A DNA stretch of 44,156 bases from a bacterium (GCA_021789865.1 JAJYIX010000004.1:1-44156), one strand, 5' to 3'; shown: positions 1 to 8,458, counted from the first letter of the stretch. The notes: generated by a model from the sequence alone, not told the origin. Translations and numbers: made by a program.

Positions 1-20
1 AGGGCGCAGCCAGTCTGGAC
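1..20 (+). repeat. CAGTCTGGAC intergenic repeat, copy 1 (partial at window edge)
   Basis: AGGGCGCAGCCAGTCTGGAC, identical to 4325-4344. Confidence 0.7.
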
Positions 21-105
21 ACGCTTAAAAAGTCATGCTTTAGATTGCTATAATAATCTTAAAAGATTCGAAAATATTTGATTAGTTTCTGTTTGGAAAT
101 CAAAC

Positions 106-786
106 TTAAATTGACATAGGTAAATGAGTTGAATGTTCGTTTAAAGCATCAACCAAAGCCATATGGAGGACTGGGTTATCTTCAAGAAGAACTTCTCTTT
201 GGATTATTCCCTCTTTAACTTGTCTTACTAATTCAGGAATTACATTTCTGATCGATCCATTCCCATATTTACTAGGGTTCTCTAAGGCGGCCACTAGAAC
301 ATCAGCAACTCTTAATATAGAAGGAAGAAAATATTTTCCTTGGTAAAGATTTTCACGTTTAATATCTTGAAAAGGAGTTTCATGAAATAAGGCTATTCTT
401 ACAACATCTTCGGGAAATCGTAATCTTGCTAAAATCTCGGCGGAATATATGATGTGCCTTTTTCTATGTTCTTTTTCTACTTCTGAAGACTCTGAATTCG
501 ATGATGGATGCAAGATCCATAGAGGTACAAAAAGTTTTCCTATATCATGTTGTTCCGCTGCAATTTTTAAAATCTGAGAATTGACACCAAGCACGTCACT
601 CAGATAATTTGTCCACTCGGCAACTCGTGTCATGTGTGTTGAAGTAATAGGATCATAATCTTTCATGATTTTAAGTAAAGATTTTCTTTTAAAATCTAAA
701 GGAAAAAAAGGAAAATGATATAAGATATCAACTTTTTTTTGATTAACTTCAATTGGATTTGTCTTTAATCTGATATGCTCGGACAT
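106..786 (-). CDS. HD-domain phosphohydrolase
   Basis: ORF with HD signature (AAEQHDIGKL...HETPF) typical of the HD superfamily. Confidence 0.75.
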   Translation of the reverse strand: MSEHIRLKTNPIEVNQKKVDILYHFPFFPLDFKRKSLLKIMKDYDPITSTHMTRVAEWTNYLSDVLGVNSQILKIAAEQHDIGKLFVPLWILHPSSNSESSEVEKEHRKRHIIYSAEILARLRFPEDVVRIALFHETPFQDIKRENLYQGKYFLPSILRVADVLVAALENPSKYGNGSIRNVIPELVRQVKEGIIQREVLLEDNPVLHMALVDALNEHSTHLPMSI

Positions 787-858
787 ATAAAAAAATAGGC
801 CTAATCGAAGTCAATTATAGCTTATTTGCCATAGGTCTTAAATTATGAGAATAAAAAA

Positions 859-957
859 TTCTAACCTCCTCCATCAGTCTGGACATTGATAGTATAGAGC
901 GTTAGGGCAATCTATCTAAAATAAAATACAACGGTAATTAAGTCTCTTAATTTTAGT
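859..957 (+). repeat. TTCTAAC...CAGTCTGGAC repeat, copy 2 (long form)
   Basis: TTCTAACCTCCTCCATCAGTCTGGACATTGATAGTATAGAGC... homologous to 1706-1804. Confidence 0.75.
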
Positions 958-985
958 TTAAATCTTCCTATGATATAATAAAACA

Positions 986-1711
986 ATTAAAGATATAGAA
1001 TTTATTGTTGATGAAATTAAATTAAAAGGAAACCTTTTCTATCCAAAAAAAATATTAGATAAAAATCCCGGTATTTTATTTATACATGGTTGGACAAGCG
1101 AAAAGAAGAGAAACTATCAGTATGCAGAAGCTCTTATTAAACTAGGTTTTATCGTAATGGTATTTGATATGGGAGGTCATGGAATAAGTGAGGGAGACAT
1201 AAATACCCGAACTCCTAAAGAATTTTTAAAAGACTGTATTGCTGCTTATGACTATTTTTCTACAGTAAATGGAATTGATAAACATAATATAAACATCGTT
1301 GGTAGTAGTTTCGGATGCTATTTAGGTACTATTCTTACATCAAAAAGAAATGTTAAAAATATAGTATTACGAGTTCCTGCAGATTATGCAGATGATACAT
1401 TTGAAAAACCAAAAATGGGTAATGCAGGTGAGAATGATAAAGTTTTTACCTGGAGATTATTACCAAAAAAATATAATGAAGTATATGCATATAAAACATT
1501 ACATGAATTTACCGGAGAAATTTTAATAATTGAATCAGAAAAGGATGCCGTTGTTCCCCATCAATCTATACAAAATTATATAAATGCAGTTAAGGATAAA
1601 AGTAAATTAACCCATATTGTGGTCAAAGGAGCTCCTCATAGTATAAAACCTGGTCCTTTCAAAGACGAGATTACAAAAATAATCGTTAAATGGTTTGGAA
1701 ATAAGTTCTAA
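986..1711 (+). CDS. alpha/beta hydrolase (serine aminopeptidase-like)
   Basis: Listed ORF starts at 1157, but the open frame runs upstream (KDIEFIVDEIKLKGNLFYPKK...GILFIHGWTSEKKRNYQYAEAL) and includes the oxyanion HGW and nucleophile GSSFG motifs; TATAAT at 974-979 suggests an ATT start near 986. Confidence 0.65.
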   Translation: MKDIEFIVDEIKLKGNLFYPKKILDKNPGILFIHGWTSEKKRNYQYAEALIKLGFIVMVFDMGGHGISEGDINTRTPKEFLKDCIAAYDYFSTVNGIDKHNINIVGSSFGCYLGTILTSKRNVKNIVLRVPADYADDTFEKPKMGNAGENDKVFTWRLLPKKYNEVYAYKTLHEFTGEILIIESEKDAVVPHQSIQNYINAVKDKSKLTHIVVKGAPHSIKPGPFKDEITKIIVKWFGNKF

Positions 1712-1804
1712 CGTCCTTCACCAGTCTGGACAATGATAGTTTAGAGCGTCAAAATAATCTAAAGTAATATAATATGCTTCGGCAATTAAGCTTCTTATTT
1801 TTAG
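1706..1804 (+). repeat. TTCTAAC...CAGTCTGGAC repeat, copy 3 (long form)
   Basis: TTCTAACGTCCTTCACCAGTCTGGACAATGATAGTTTAGAGC...; supplies the TAA stop of the hydrolase. Confidence 0.75.
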
Positions 1805-2703
1805 TGTTTTTCAATTTTAAGAATCTGAGTCGTAAATCCAGAGATGATAATTAAAAATACTCCAAACCACTGTATCGGTTCTAATGATTCTTTTAAGAAT
1901 ACTATTGCCATTAAAGCCACCAATACAGGCGTAAGTGAAGACATCATTGTCATATAAGAAGCAGAGGCAATTTTTAATGTCCTATTTAGGAATATCCATA
2001 GCAGAACGGCAAACAAGCTATTGAAGAAAACGTAGATGAACAGATGAATATCCAGTAGATTTTTCTGAAACAGAATCTTAGTTGCGGTTGGAAAGATTGG
2101 AGAAATCCATATTGCTCCAAATAATATTGGGAGGCCTGAGATTGGCCGCAAAAAAGACACTAAATCACTATCAATTTTGTGATTTTTTAATATTTTCCTG
2201 ACGAGTACATTCCCAGTAGACCATGATAAACAACCTAATAGAATAAGCAAGTCTCCTACATGTGGTTCGGTTAATTTGCCTTTGGTTATAAGGAATAGTG
2301 TCCCAATCATAATAGTTAAAATAGTTATTATTTTGGATGTAGTCATTTTTTCTTTTAAGAGTATCCAAGCAAGTAATGTCGTTGTGACTGTCGAGAATTG
2401 GATAAGAAACGCAGCGTTAATTGCAGTTGTTAAAGAAATACCCGCGTTACTAAAAACACCACCTAATCCATTATGTACAGCACTTGCAAATATAAGTAAA
2501 GCTAAAAATGGTCCTAATAATTCTTTAAGTTTATTTCGTTTAAAAGTAAATATATACAAAGTAATCATTACCGAAGCAACCAAACCCGACTGGACTGTAA
2601 ATGGGATCACTTCAGCACCTTTAATAAACGCGAGTTTGCTTACAAAAATCTGAACAGCCCAAAAGAAAGAAAATAAAAAGACATTTATAAACGGAGAATC
2701 CAT
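1801..2703 (-). CDS. EamA/DMT-family transporter
   Basis: About 10 predicted TM segments, two EamA-like repeats (LLAWILLKEK..., LVALMAIVFLKESL). Confidence 0.8.
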   Translation of the reverse strand: MDSPFINVFLFSFFWAVQIFVSKLAFIKGAEVIPFTVQSGLVASVMITLYIFTFKRNKLKELLGPFLALLIFASAVHNGLGGVFSNAGISLTTAINAAFLIQFSTVTTTLLAWILLKEKMTTSKIITILTIMIGTLFLITKGKLTEPHVGDLLILLGCLSWSTGNVLVRKILKNHKIDSDLVSFLRPISGLPILFGAIWISPIFPTATKILFQKNLLDIHLFIYVFFNSLFAVLLWIFLNRTLKIASASYMTMMSSLTPVLVALMAIVFLKESLEPIQWFGVFLIIISGFTTQILKIEKH

Positions 2704-2818
2704 ATATTTAGGAAATTATATAAGTTTTTTAAGAAAAAAGGTAGTTTCGTTAAGTGTTATGATGAATATCTATCTATAAAATTTAAGTAATTTTAAGGTC
2801 AATTTTGTGCGTAAAAGG

Positions 2819-2844
2819 TTCTAACGTCCTCTACTAGTCTGGAC
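2819..2844 (+). repeat. TTCTAAC...TAGTCTGGAC repeat, copy 4
   Basis: TTCTAACGTCCTCTACTAGTCTGGAC, followed by ACTTCGGCAAGCTCAGTGCAAG. Confidence 0.75.
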
Positions 2845-2879
2845 ACTTCGGCAAGCTCAGTGCAAGCCAAGAAAACTTC

Positions 2880-3194
2880 ATGGAAAAACAAGATAATTGG
2901 TACGTATATTTGCTTCTTTGCGATAATAAAACTTATTATGTTGGTATAACAAATAATCTCACTTTAAGAATAAAAAATCATCGCGATAAAAATTCATTAT
3001 TCACTTTAAGGTTTAATAAGATCAAGTTAGTTTATTGTGAAAAATATGAGAATAAATATCAGGCGGCTAGAAGAGAGGGACAACTGAAAGGTTGGTCAAG
3101 AGCAAAGAAGCAAATGCTTATACATGGCACTTTAGGCATAAATACTTGCACTAAGATTGCCGAAGAAATCCTGGGAGAAGAGAACCTCAAGTGA
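2880..3194 (+). CDS. GIY-YIG nuclease family protein
   Basis: WYVYLLLCDNKTYYVGITNNLTLRIKNH motif; UvrC-N-like single-domain protein. Confidence 0.85.
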   Translation: MEKQDNWYVYLLLCDNKTYYVGITNNLTLRIKNHRDKNSLFTLRFNKIKLVYCEKYENKYQAARREGQLKGWSRAKKQMLIHGTLGINTCTKIAEEILGEENLK

Positions 3195-3245
3195 GGCTTG
3201 TGGTGAGCGAGTTCTAAATATAATTATAGAACGAGCCGAACCAAA

Positions 3246-3260
3246 TCCTCCCCTCTGGAC
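3246..3260 (+). repeat. degenerate TCCTCC..CTCTGGAC repeat, copy 5
   Basis: TCCTCCCCTCTGGAC followed by CTTAAAAAGT...AAAAGGTTCGAA tail, similar to copy 1 tail. Confidence 0.5.
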
Positions 3261-3330
3261 ATTGTATAGGCAAACTTAAAAAGTGATATTTTGGCTCTTC
3301 ATATCAACATAAAAAGGTTCGAACCTTGTG

Positions 3331-4224
3331 TTAAATGTTGACATCAATTGGTCCTTTTGGAGAATAGCTTCTTACCTTATTCGATATTTGGAGATTTTTA
3401 TTACTATTGTATATTTGGAATACTTTGTCAAAATCAATTTTATCTTTTGATGTAGTAAACGCTATATTATTGATAAGCGTAATTTCTTCTTTAGATCTTT
3501 CATTAATATTTTTAAAAGGATCGTCAATAAAATCGGTATAATCCCAGGCAAGTAATTCTATTTTATTTAAAGCAGCTAGGTCTCTTATAACATCTGCTTT
3601 AATAAACCAAAAACCTTTTACGCCTATATCTTTTACTCCCAACAAATCAGAGTTTATTTTATTTTCTAATGCTAGTAACCATGCTTTTCCTGCAACTATA
3701 AATTTATTCCTAGGAATATCTATAGTATCGAAGTCTATTTGATATTTTCTTACTTCTTCTTTACCTAATTCACTATCAACTAATTTCCATTTTTTATTCT
3801 TCTTATCAAAATATTCGCAAACCCAATGATCCGAAAACCAGTCGTGGTGAAAATAATCAGCAAATCCACAACGGACACGTGCTGGTATGTTTTGATGTCT
3901 TAAAATAGAACAAGTCAATAATGCAAAATCCCTACATGTGCCAATAAATCTTTCTTTAGGTTTTCTTACAACGGATAATAGCTGATTATTGCAATTAATA
4001 ATAATTTCAAGGATTTTTTCAACATATCTTGTATTTGGTTGAAGTTTTTTATCACTTGGAACTTTAAAACCATAAAATTCTTTAGTATCTTCTTGATGAA
4101 CTATTAAATTATGAACAATTTTTGATATTTCAATAATTGATTCGGGTAAATTATCAAAAAGGTTTGAATATTTTCCAGGAGCGCTATATTTACTTTGTTC
4201 AATATAAAAGTCAAGTTCATCCAT
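3331..4224 (-). CDS. transglutaminase-like cysteine protease-fold protein (copy 1)
   Basis: GTCRDFA (Cys), DHWVCEYF (His), LVDSELG (Asp) transglutaminase-core triad. Confidence 0.8.
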   Translation of the reverse strand: MDELDFYIEQSKYSAPGKYSNLFDNLPESIIEISKIVHNLIVHQEDTKEFYGFKVPSDKKLQPNTRYVEKILEIIINCNNQLLSVVRKPKERFIGTCRDFALLTCSILRHQNIPARVRCGFADYFHHDWFSDHWVCEYFDKKNKKWKLVDSELGKEEVRKYQIDFDTIDIPRNKFIVAGKAWLLALENKINSDLLGVKDIGVKGFWFIKADVIRDLAALNKIELLAWDYTDFIDDPFKNINERSKEEITLINNIAFTTSKDKIDFDKVFQIYNSNKNLQISNKVRSYSPKGPIDVNI

Positions 4225-4276
4225 GTAATAATTATAACAATATATTATTTATTACTTATAATTTGTACATAAAAAG

Positions 4277-4344
4277 TTCTAACATCCTCCACCAGTCTGG
4301 ACCATCCTTCGCTGAGGCTACGGAAGGGCGCAGCCAGTCTGGAC
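4277..4344 (+). repeat. TTCTAAC...CAGTCTGGAC repeat, copies 6 and 7, separated by a REP-like hairpin
   Basis: TTCTAACATCCTCCACCAGTCTGGAC (4277-4302), CCTTCGCTGAGGCTACGGAAGG (4306-4327), AGGGCGCAGCCAGTCTGGAC (4325-4344). Confidence 0.75.
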
Positions 4345-4560
4345 CAAGCACAGACTTGTCGGCTGGCTCCGCCACCCATTCTGTAGGTAAATCTAAATAA
4401 ACTTTATAATCTGTAAAGAGAGCCTGAGTTGGGTCCGACCGTAGGCAGGTGCAGAACTGTGAAGCTTATAGAAATAAAAAGAATTCAAAACGGCGTGAAT
4501 AATATCTTATATGAAATCGCGGGAAAACTACTTTAAAAACAATATTATAATTTTGTTATC

Positions 4561-5289
4561 ATGATCAATATGGATCAGCAAGATATTATCCAAGAGCCGT
4601 CAATCCAACAGCCGATAAATACCACATCGCATCCCATGGTTGCTTTACAATTAATATTAGGAGCGATAATAATTTTATTTTTTGGTCTAGTTGTCGGGTA
4701 TTATATAGGAAGTCGACAAATATCAAAGCAATCTCTAATAAATAATTATTCAACCAAAACTGTTTCCCCATCTATTATTCCGACGAAAGAGGTGGTCTCT
4801 CCCACTACGGTATCTGCAATCGTTGTACCGTCTAATGATACATGTGTCATCGAAAAAAATTCCATCTTAGCAACAGTAAAAACTTTTGAAGATTTTCAAG
4901 AAAAGAAAGATCCCATAAATGTTTTAAATTTATTTACTCCTCCTCAAGCAACCCAAGACATAAGTGACTATCAAAACTTAAGCGGCAAAGACGACAATAT
5001 TGGACCAAGACTTTATAATAATGTTTCAACCAGCTATAACACTTTATCTTACAAAATTATTCAAGAACCACGATATATAACCAATAATAATTGTAGTGTA
5101 GTTGTTGAAGAGCAAAGAAGTAATTACGGAGGACCAGCAAACCCACAATATTTACCCGCTGCAACTCTAGACTTTAATTTAATTCTTATAAAACAAAACA
5201 AAGTATGGATGATCGATCAATATCTGAGTCAAGACCCTAAAATCAAAAAAGGAAAGTACGAAGGATTTTTAATGGAATATTCTTATTAG
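4561..5289 (+). CDS. hypothetical single-TM extracytoplasmic protein
   Basis: N-terminal TM helix (MVALQLILGAIIILFFGLVVGYYIG), Ser/Thr/Pro-rich linker, NTF2-like-looking C-terminal region. Confidence 0.6.
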   Translation: MINMDQQDIIQEPSIQQPINTTSHPMVALQLILGAIIILFFGLVVGYYIGSRQISKQSLINNYSTKTVSPSIIPTKEVVSPTTVSAIVVPSNDTCVIEKNSILATVKTFEDFQEKKDPINVLNLFTPPQATQDISDYQNLSGKDDNIGPRLYNNVSTSYNTLSYKIIQEPRYITNNNCSVVVEEQRSNYGGPANPQYLPAATLDFNLILIKQNKVWMIDQYLSQDPKIKKGKYEGFLMEYSY

Positions 5290-5330
5290 ATAGATAAACT
5301 TAAAGTTTGGACGGACTATTAAATCCATCA

Positions 5331-6224
5331 TCAAATTTGAATATCGATCGGCCCCTTCAGAGAATAGCTTTTGATCATTTTCAATATTTGAAGATTCTTA
5401 TTTTTTTTATATATCCGCAATGCCTCATCCAAATTAATTTCTTCTTTTGAGGTAATAGCGGCAATATTGCTTATAAGCTCAATTTCATCTCCGGATCGGT
5501 CACCGATATTTTTGAACGGGTCATCAATATATTCTGTATAATCCCAAGGAAGTAATTCAATTCTATTTAAAGCCGCTAGATCCCTGACAACATCAGCCTT
5601 AATAAACCAATAACCTTTGACTTTTATTTCTTTTACTCCCAAAATGTCAGGATTAATTTTGTTTCTTAAAGCCATTAACCAAGCTTTGCCCGCCACGATA
5701 AATCTGTCTCTAGGAATATTAGTTATTTCAAAATCAATTTTATATTTTTGTTTTTCTCCTTGACCTAATTCTGAATCTACCAATTTCCATTTGGAGTCTT
5801 TTTTATCAAAGTATTCACACACCCAATGATCAGAATACCAATCGTCATGAAAATAATCTGCAAAACCGCACCGTACGCGTGCCGGTATTTTTTTATGTCT
5901 TAAAATTGAACAAGTCAATAAAGCAAAATCTCTACATGTCCCTATAAACCTATCTTGTGGTTTTCTTTTTATTGATAAAGGCCGATTGTCGTTGGCGATA
6001 ATCGTTTCGAGAATGTTTTCAATATATCTGGTATTGGGTTGGAGTTTTTTATTATCTGGAATTTTGAATTTATAGAATTCCTCCGTATCTTCTTGATGGA
6101 CTATTAAGCCATGAACAATTTCTGATATTTCTTTAATTAATTCAGGTAAATTATCAAAATAGTTTGAATATTTTCCAGGAGAGCTATATTTACTTTGTTC
6201 TATGTAATATATCAATCCGTTCAT
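5331..6224 (-). CDS. transglutaminase-like protein (copy 2)
   Basis: Same length (297 aa) and same triad as 3331..4224; roughly 70% identical by eye. Confidence 0.8.
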   Translation of the reverse strand: MNGLIYYIEQSKYSSPGKYSNYFDNLPELIKEISEIVHGLIVHQEDTEEFYKFKIPDNKKLQPNTRYIENILETIIANDNRPLSIKRKPQDRFIGTCRDFALLTCSILRHKKIPARVRCGFADYFHDDWYSDHWVCEYFDKKDSKWKLVDSELGQGEKQKYKIDFEITNIPRDRFIVAGKAWLMALRNKINPDILGVKEIKVKGYWFIKADVVRDLAALNRIELLPWDYTEYIDDPFKNIGDRSGDEIELISNIAAITSKEEINLDEALRIYKKNKNLQILKMIKSYSLKGPIDIQI

Positions 6225-6324
6225 GAAGTTATTATATCAACTTATTGTACGTCCCCACTTATCCGCTCGGCCTGAACCGTCAGTCCAGTATTGAATAATT
6301 AAGCTAAAGGAGTATCATGAGTAA

Positions 6325-6480
6325 GTGAGTAAGACTACAAAATTTGAATTGTTTAAAAAACCAGCCGGTTCGAAATCGGTATTCTTCCCCAACAATCCTT
6401 CCCAAAAAGCCTCCGGTCTTGAGCGCATTATACGTCCAATCATGCACGGTGGAGTTCCAGGGAATGGCGGCGGTGGATAA
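6325..6480 (+). CDS. putative 51-aa small protein with Gly-rich C-terminus
   Basis: Not in ORF track; GTG start, MSKTTKFELFKKPAGSKSVFFPNNPSQKASGLERIIRPIMHGGVPGNGGGG*, AAAGGAG upstream. Confidence 0.45.
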   Translation: MSKTTKFELFKKPAGSKSVFFPNNPSQKASGLERIIRPIMHGGVPGNGGGG

Positions 6481-6511
6481 TATTCTTAAATTTTGAAAAA
6501 AGACTCTTTCT

Positions 6512-7477
6512 TCAAAAAATCATGTTGAAAAGATAACCCGTGAATATTATTCCAACAGCCAATACGGCAATATAGATTGCCAGTAACTTTGGCTTTAAGA
6601 CTTTCCTCAGTATGACCATTTCCGGAAACGACAAGGCGGTCACCGACATCATAAAAGCAAGCGCGGTTCCGATGGGTAATCCATTATCGATCAGCGATTT
6701 GACGATAGGGATTGTACCGGCAGCATTCGAATAAAGCGGAACGCCGACAAGAACAGCGATTGGAACAGCTAAAATATTTCCTTTTCCGGCAATAGCGGCC
6801 AAGAAATCATGAGGCGCATATCCATGTATGAAAGCTCCTATCCCGACACCCAAGAGCACGAAGGGAAAAACTTTTTTGATCAAATCGGCGGTATATAAAT
6901 ATGCATCGTATAATCGCATCTTGAAACCAGATTTATTGTCTACTTTATTTTGTCCGACTTTGATTTTCCAGACATAGTCTTCGACTAAGGATTCAAGTCT
7001 TAATTTGCCCAAAATAAATCCGACGACGACAGCGATAGTGACACCGGACGCAATATAAATAAGCGCCACCATTGGCCCGAACAATCCGAAAAGAAGCACT
7101 GCCGCTACCTCATTCACCATCGGCGCGGAAATAAGATAGGAAAAAGTCACCCCCAAAGGAACACCCGATTCGACCAGGCCGATAAAAAGCGGTACTGCTG
7201 AGCACGAACAAAAAGGGGTGACGATACCAATAAGAGCGGCCAGTATGTTGCCGATTATCTCAAGTCTGTTGGATAAAAGTTTTTTTGTTTTCTCAGGCGG
7301 TAGAAAGGAGCGGATAAAAGAAACAATAAAAATAATAACGGCAAGCAGAATAAATATTTTGATGCTGTCAAAAACAAAAAAATTTACCGCTCCAGCAACG
7401 ACACTTTTTCTTGCCAATTTTAAGAGCGAATAGCTGAACCAATCAGAAAACAGTTGGACCGGGAAAAACAAATCCAT
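6512..7477 (-). CDS. permease (DUF318/YraQ-like)
   Basis: Multi-TM protein with TPFCSCSAVPLFIGLVESGVPLGVTFSYLISAPMVNE, characteristic of the family. Confidence 0.85.
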   Translation of the reverse strand: MDLFFPVQLFSDWFSYSLLKLARKSVVAGAVNFFVFDSIKIFILLAVIIFIVSFIRSFLPPEKTKKLLSNRLEIIGNILAALIGIVTPFCSCSAVPLFIGLVESGVPLGVTFSYLISAPMVNEVAAVLLFGLFGPMVALIYIASGVTIAVVVGFILGKLRLESLVEDYVWKIKVGQNKVDNKSGFKMRLYDAYLYTADLIKKVFPFVLLGVGIGAFIHGYAPHDFLAAIAGKGNILAVPIAVLVGVPLYSNAAGTIPIVKSLIDNGLPIGTALAFMMSVTALSFPEMVILRKVLKPKLLAIYIAVLAVGIIFTGYLFNMIF

Positions 7478-7482
7478 AGATA

Positions 7483-7719
7483 TTATTTACTTTTTATCAA
7501 ACTCTTTATCTTTTCGATATCAGGAGTAAATCCGATCATGACCGGTTTACCATCAATCGCCAAGACGGGAGATTGCATGACTCCCATTTCGACTATTTTT
7601 GAAATGTCTGTTACGTATTCGACATTTTCCTTCAATCCCATTTCGACCACGGCCTTTTTGGTCATCTCATAAAGTTTTTCGCAAGTGTGACAACCCGACC
7701 CCAGTACTTGAATCTTCAT
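7483..7719 (-). CDS. thioredoxin-family small redox-active disulfide protein
   Basis: MKIQVLGSGCHTCEKLYEMTKKAV; CxxC motif, MTH895-like. Confidence 0.85.
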   Translation of the reverse strand: MKIQVLGSGCHTCEKLYEMTKKAVVEMGLKENVEYVTDISKIVEMGVMQSPVLAIDGKPVMIGFTPDIEKIKSLIKSK

Positions 7720-8024
7720 ATTTTTAACAACGAATTGATAATACCCCTGCCTCTTTTTGTCAGGGAATAATAGACTTTCAAACCTTCTTTCTTATTTTCC
7801 ACTACCCCGGCGTCTTTCAAGTCTTTCAAATGGTGTGAGATCAAGCTTTGCGACATGTCCACATGCTCCATCAATTCGCATACGCAATGCCTGTTTGAAT
7901 TCAAAATGCAAAGAAGTTTCAGCCGGCTTTCTTCCGATACGATCTTGAGGAGTGAGGATAACGAAACGACTCGCTTCGATTCGGTGCTTTTCTTAGAACA
8001 ACATTTATATGAATTCATATTCAT
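7716..8024 (-). CDS. ArsR-family HTH transcriptional regulator
   Basis: RLKLLCILNSNRHCVCELMEHVDMSQSLISHHLKDLKDAGVVENKKEGLKVYYSL. Confidence 0.9.
   Translation of the reverse strand: MNMNSYKCCSKKSTESKRVVSLSSLLKIVSEESRLKLLCILNSNRHCVCELMEHVDMSQSLISHHLKDLKDAGVVENKKEGLKVYYSLTKRGRGIINSLLKI
8007..8020. promoter_or_regulatory. candidate ArsR operator (perfect palindrome ATATGAATTCATAT)
   Basis: 14-nt perfect palindrome overlapping the 5' end of the ArsR gene. Confidence 0.4.
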
Positions 8025-8129
8025 ATATCTTACACTCTAATTTAAGGAAGTTCAAGCGATATCTCCGATAGTTATAAATACCTAAGTAAGAGCCGCGTGC
8101 GTTTTTAATTTTGATATAATCTTATTGAC

Positions 8130-8432
8130 ATGCCTCCAGAAAGAAGAGAACAAACAGTTAAGAAAATTATTGTCGGACTCACAACGATCACAGCGGCTTT
8201 ACTTGGCGGCTTAGGCTCGGCGCTAATGTCTAATCAAAGCATTAACTCGTTAAAACAAATCGCTGAAATTGCGATTAGTCGTCCGACAGAAACTACTATC
8301 GGAGTTTCTACAGCTTTGGGAATCTACGGTATGGTACTTGCTCTTGTCGGATTGGTAAAAGAGGGTGAGGGACAGGGTACGGATCCTTATAACTCAGATT
8401 TTACCCGTCCCTCTCACGAGGAACAATTTTGA
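8130..8432 (+). CDS. hypothetical small membrane protein
   Basis: ORF with two predicted TM segments; TATAAT at 8115-8120. Confidence 0.5.
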   Translation: MPPERREQTVKKIIVGLTTITAALLGGLGSALMSNQSINSLKQIAEIAISRPTETTIGVSTALGIYGMVLALVGLVKEGEGQGTDPYNSDFTRPSHEEQF

Positions 8433-8458
8433 TTTAATCCGAATCGTTCCTAAAAAAA

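Noticed and set aside
859-907. Classical integron attC call
   Set aside because: CTAAC/GTTAG complementarity is present in copy 2, but R-box consensus (RYYYAAC/GTTRRRY) is imperfect and the GTTAG half is absent in other copies; kept only as an attC-like hypothesis.
2171-2653. ORFs 2171..2368 (-) and 2276..2653 (+) within the EamA gene
   Set aside because: Overlapping or antisense to a well-supported transporter CDS, no domain signature.
4137-4400. 87-aa ORF ending SFAEATEGRSQSGPSTDLSAGSATHSVGKSK
   Set aside because: Its C-terminal half is a translation of the intergenic repeats and REP-like hairpin, and its start overlaps the transglutaminase gene antisense; most likely spurious.
6358-6420. 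tRNA-like T-arm (CCGGTTCGAAATCGG)
   Set aside because: No acceptor stem, D-arm or anticodon arm could be paired around it; it lies in the 51-aa ORF.
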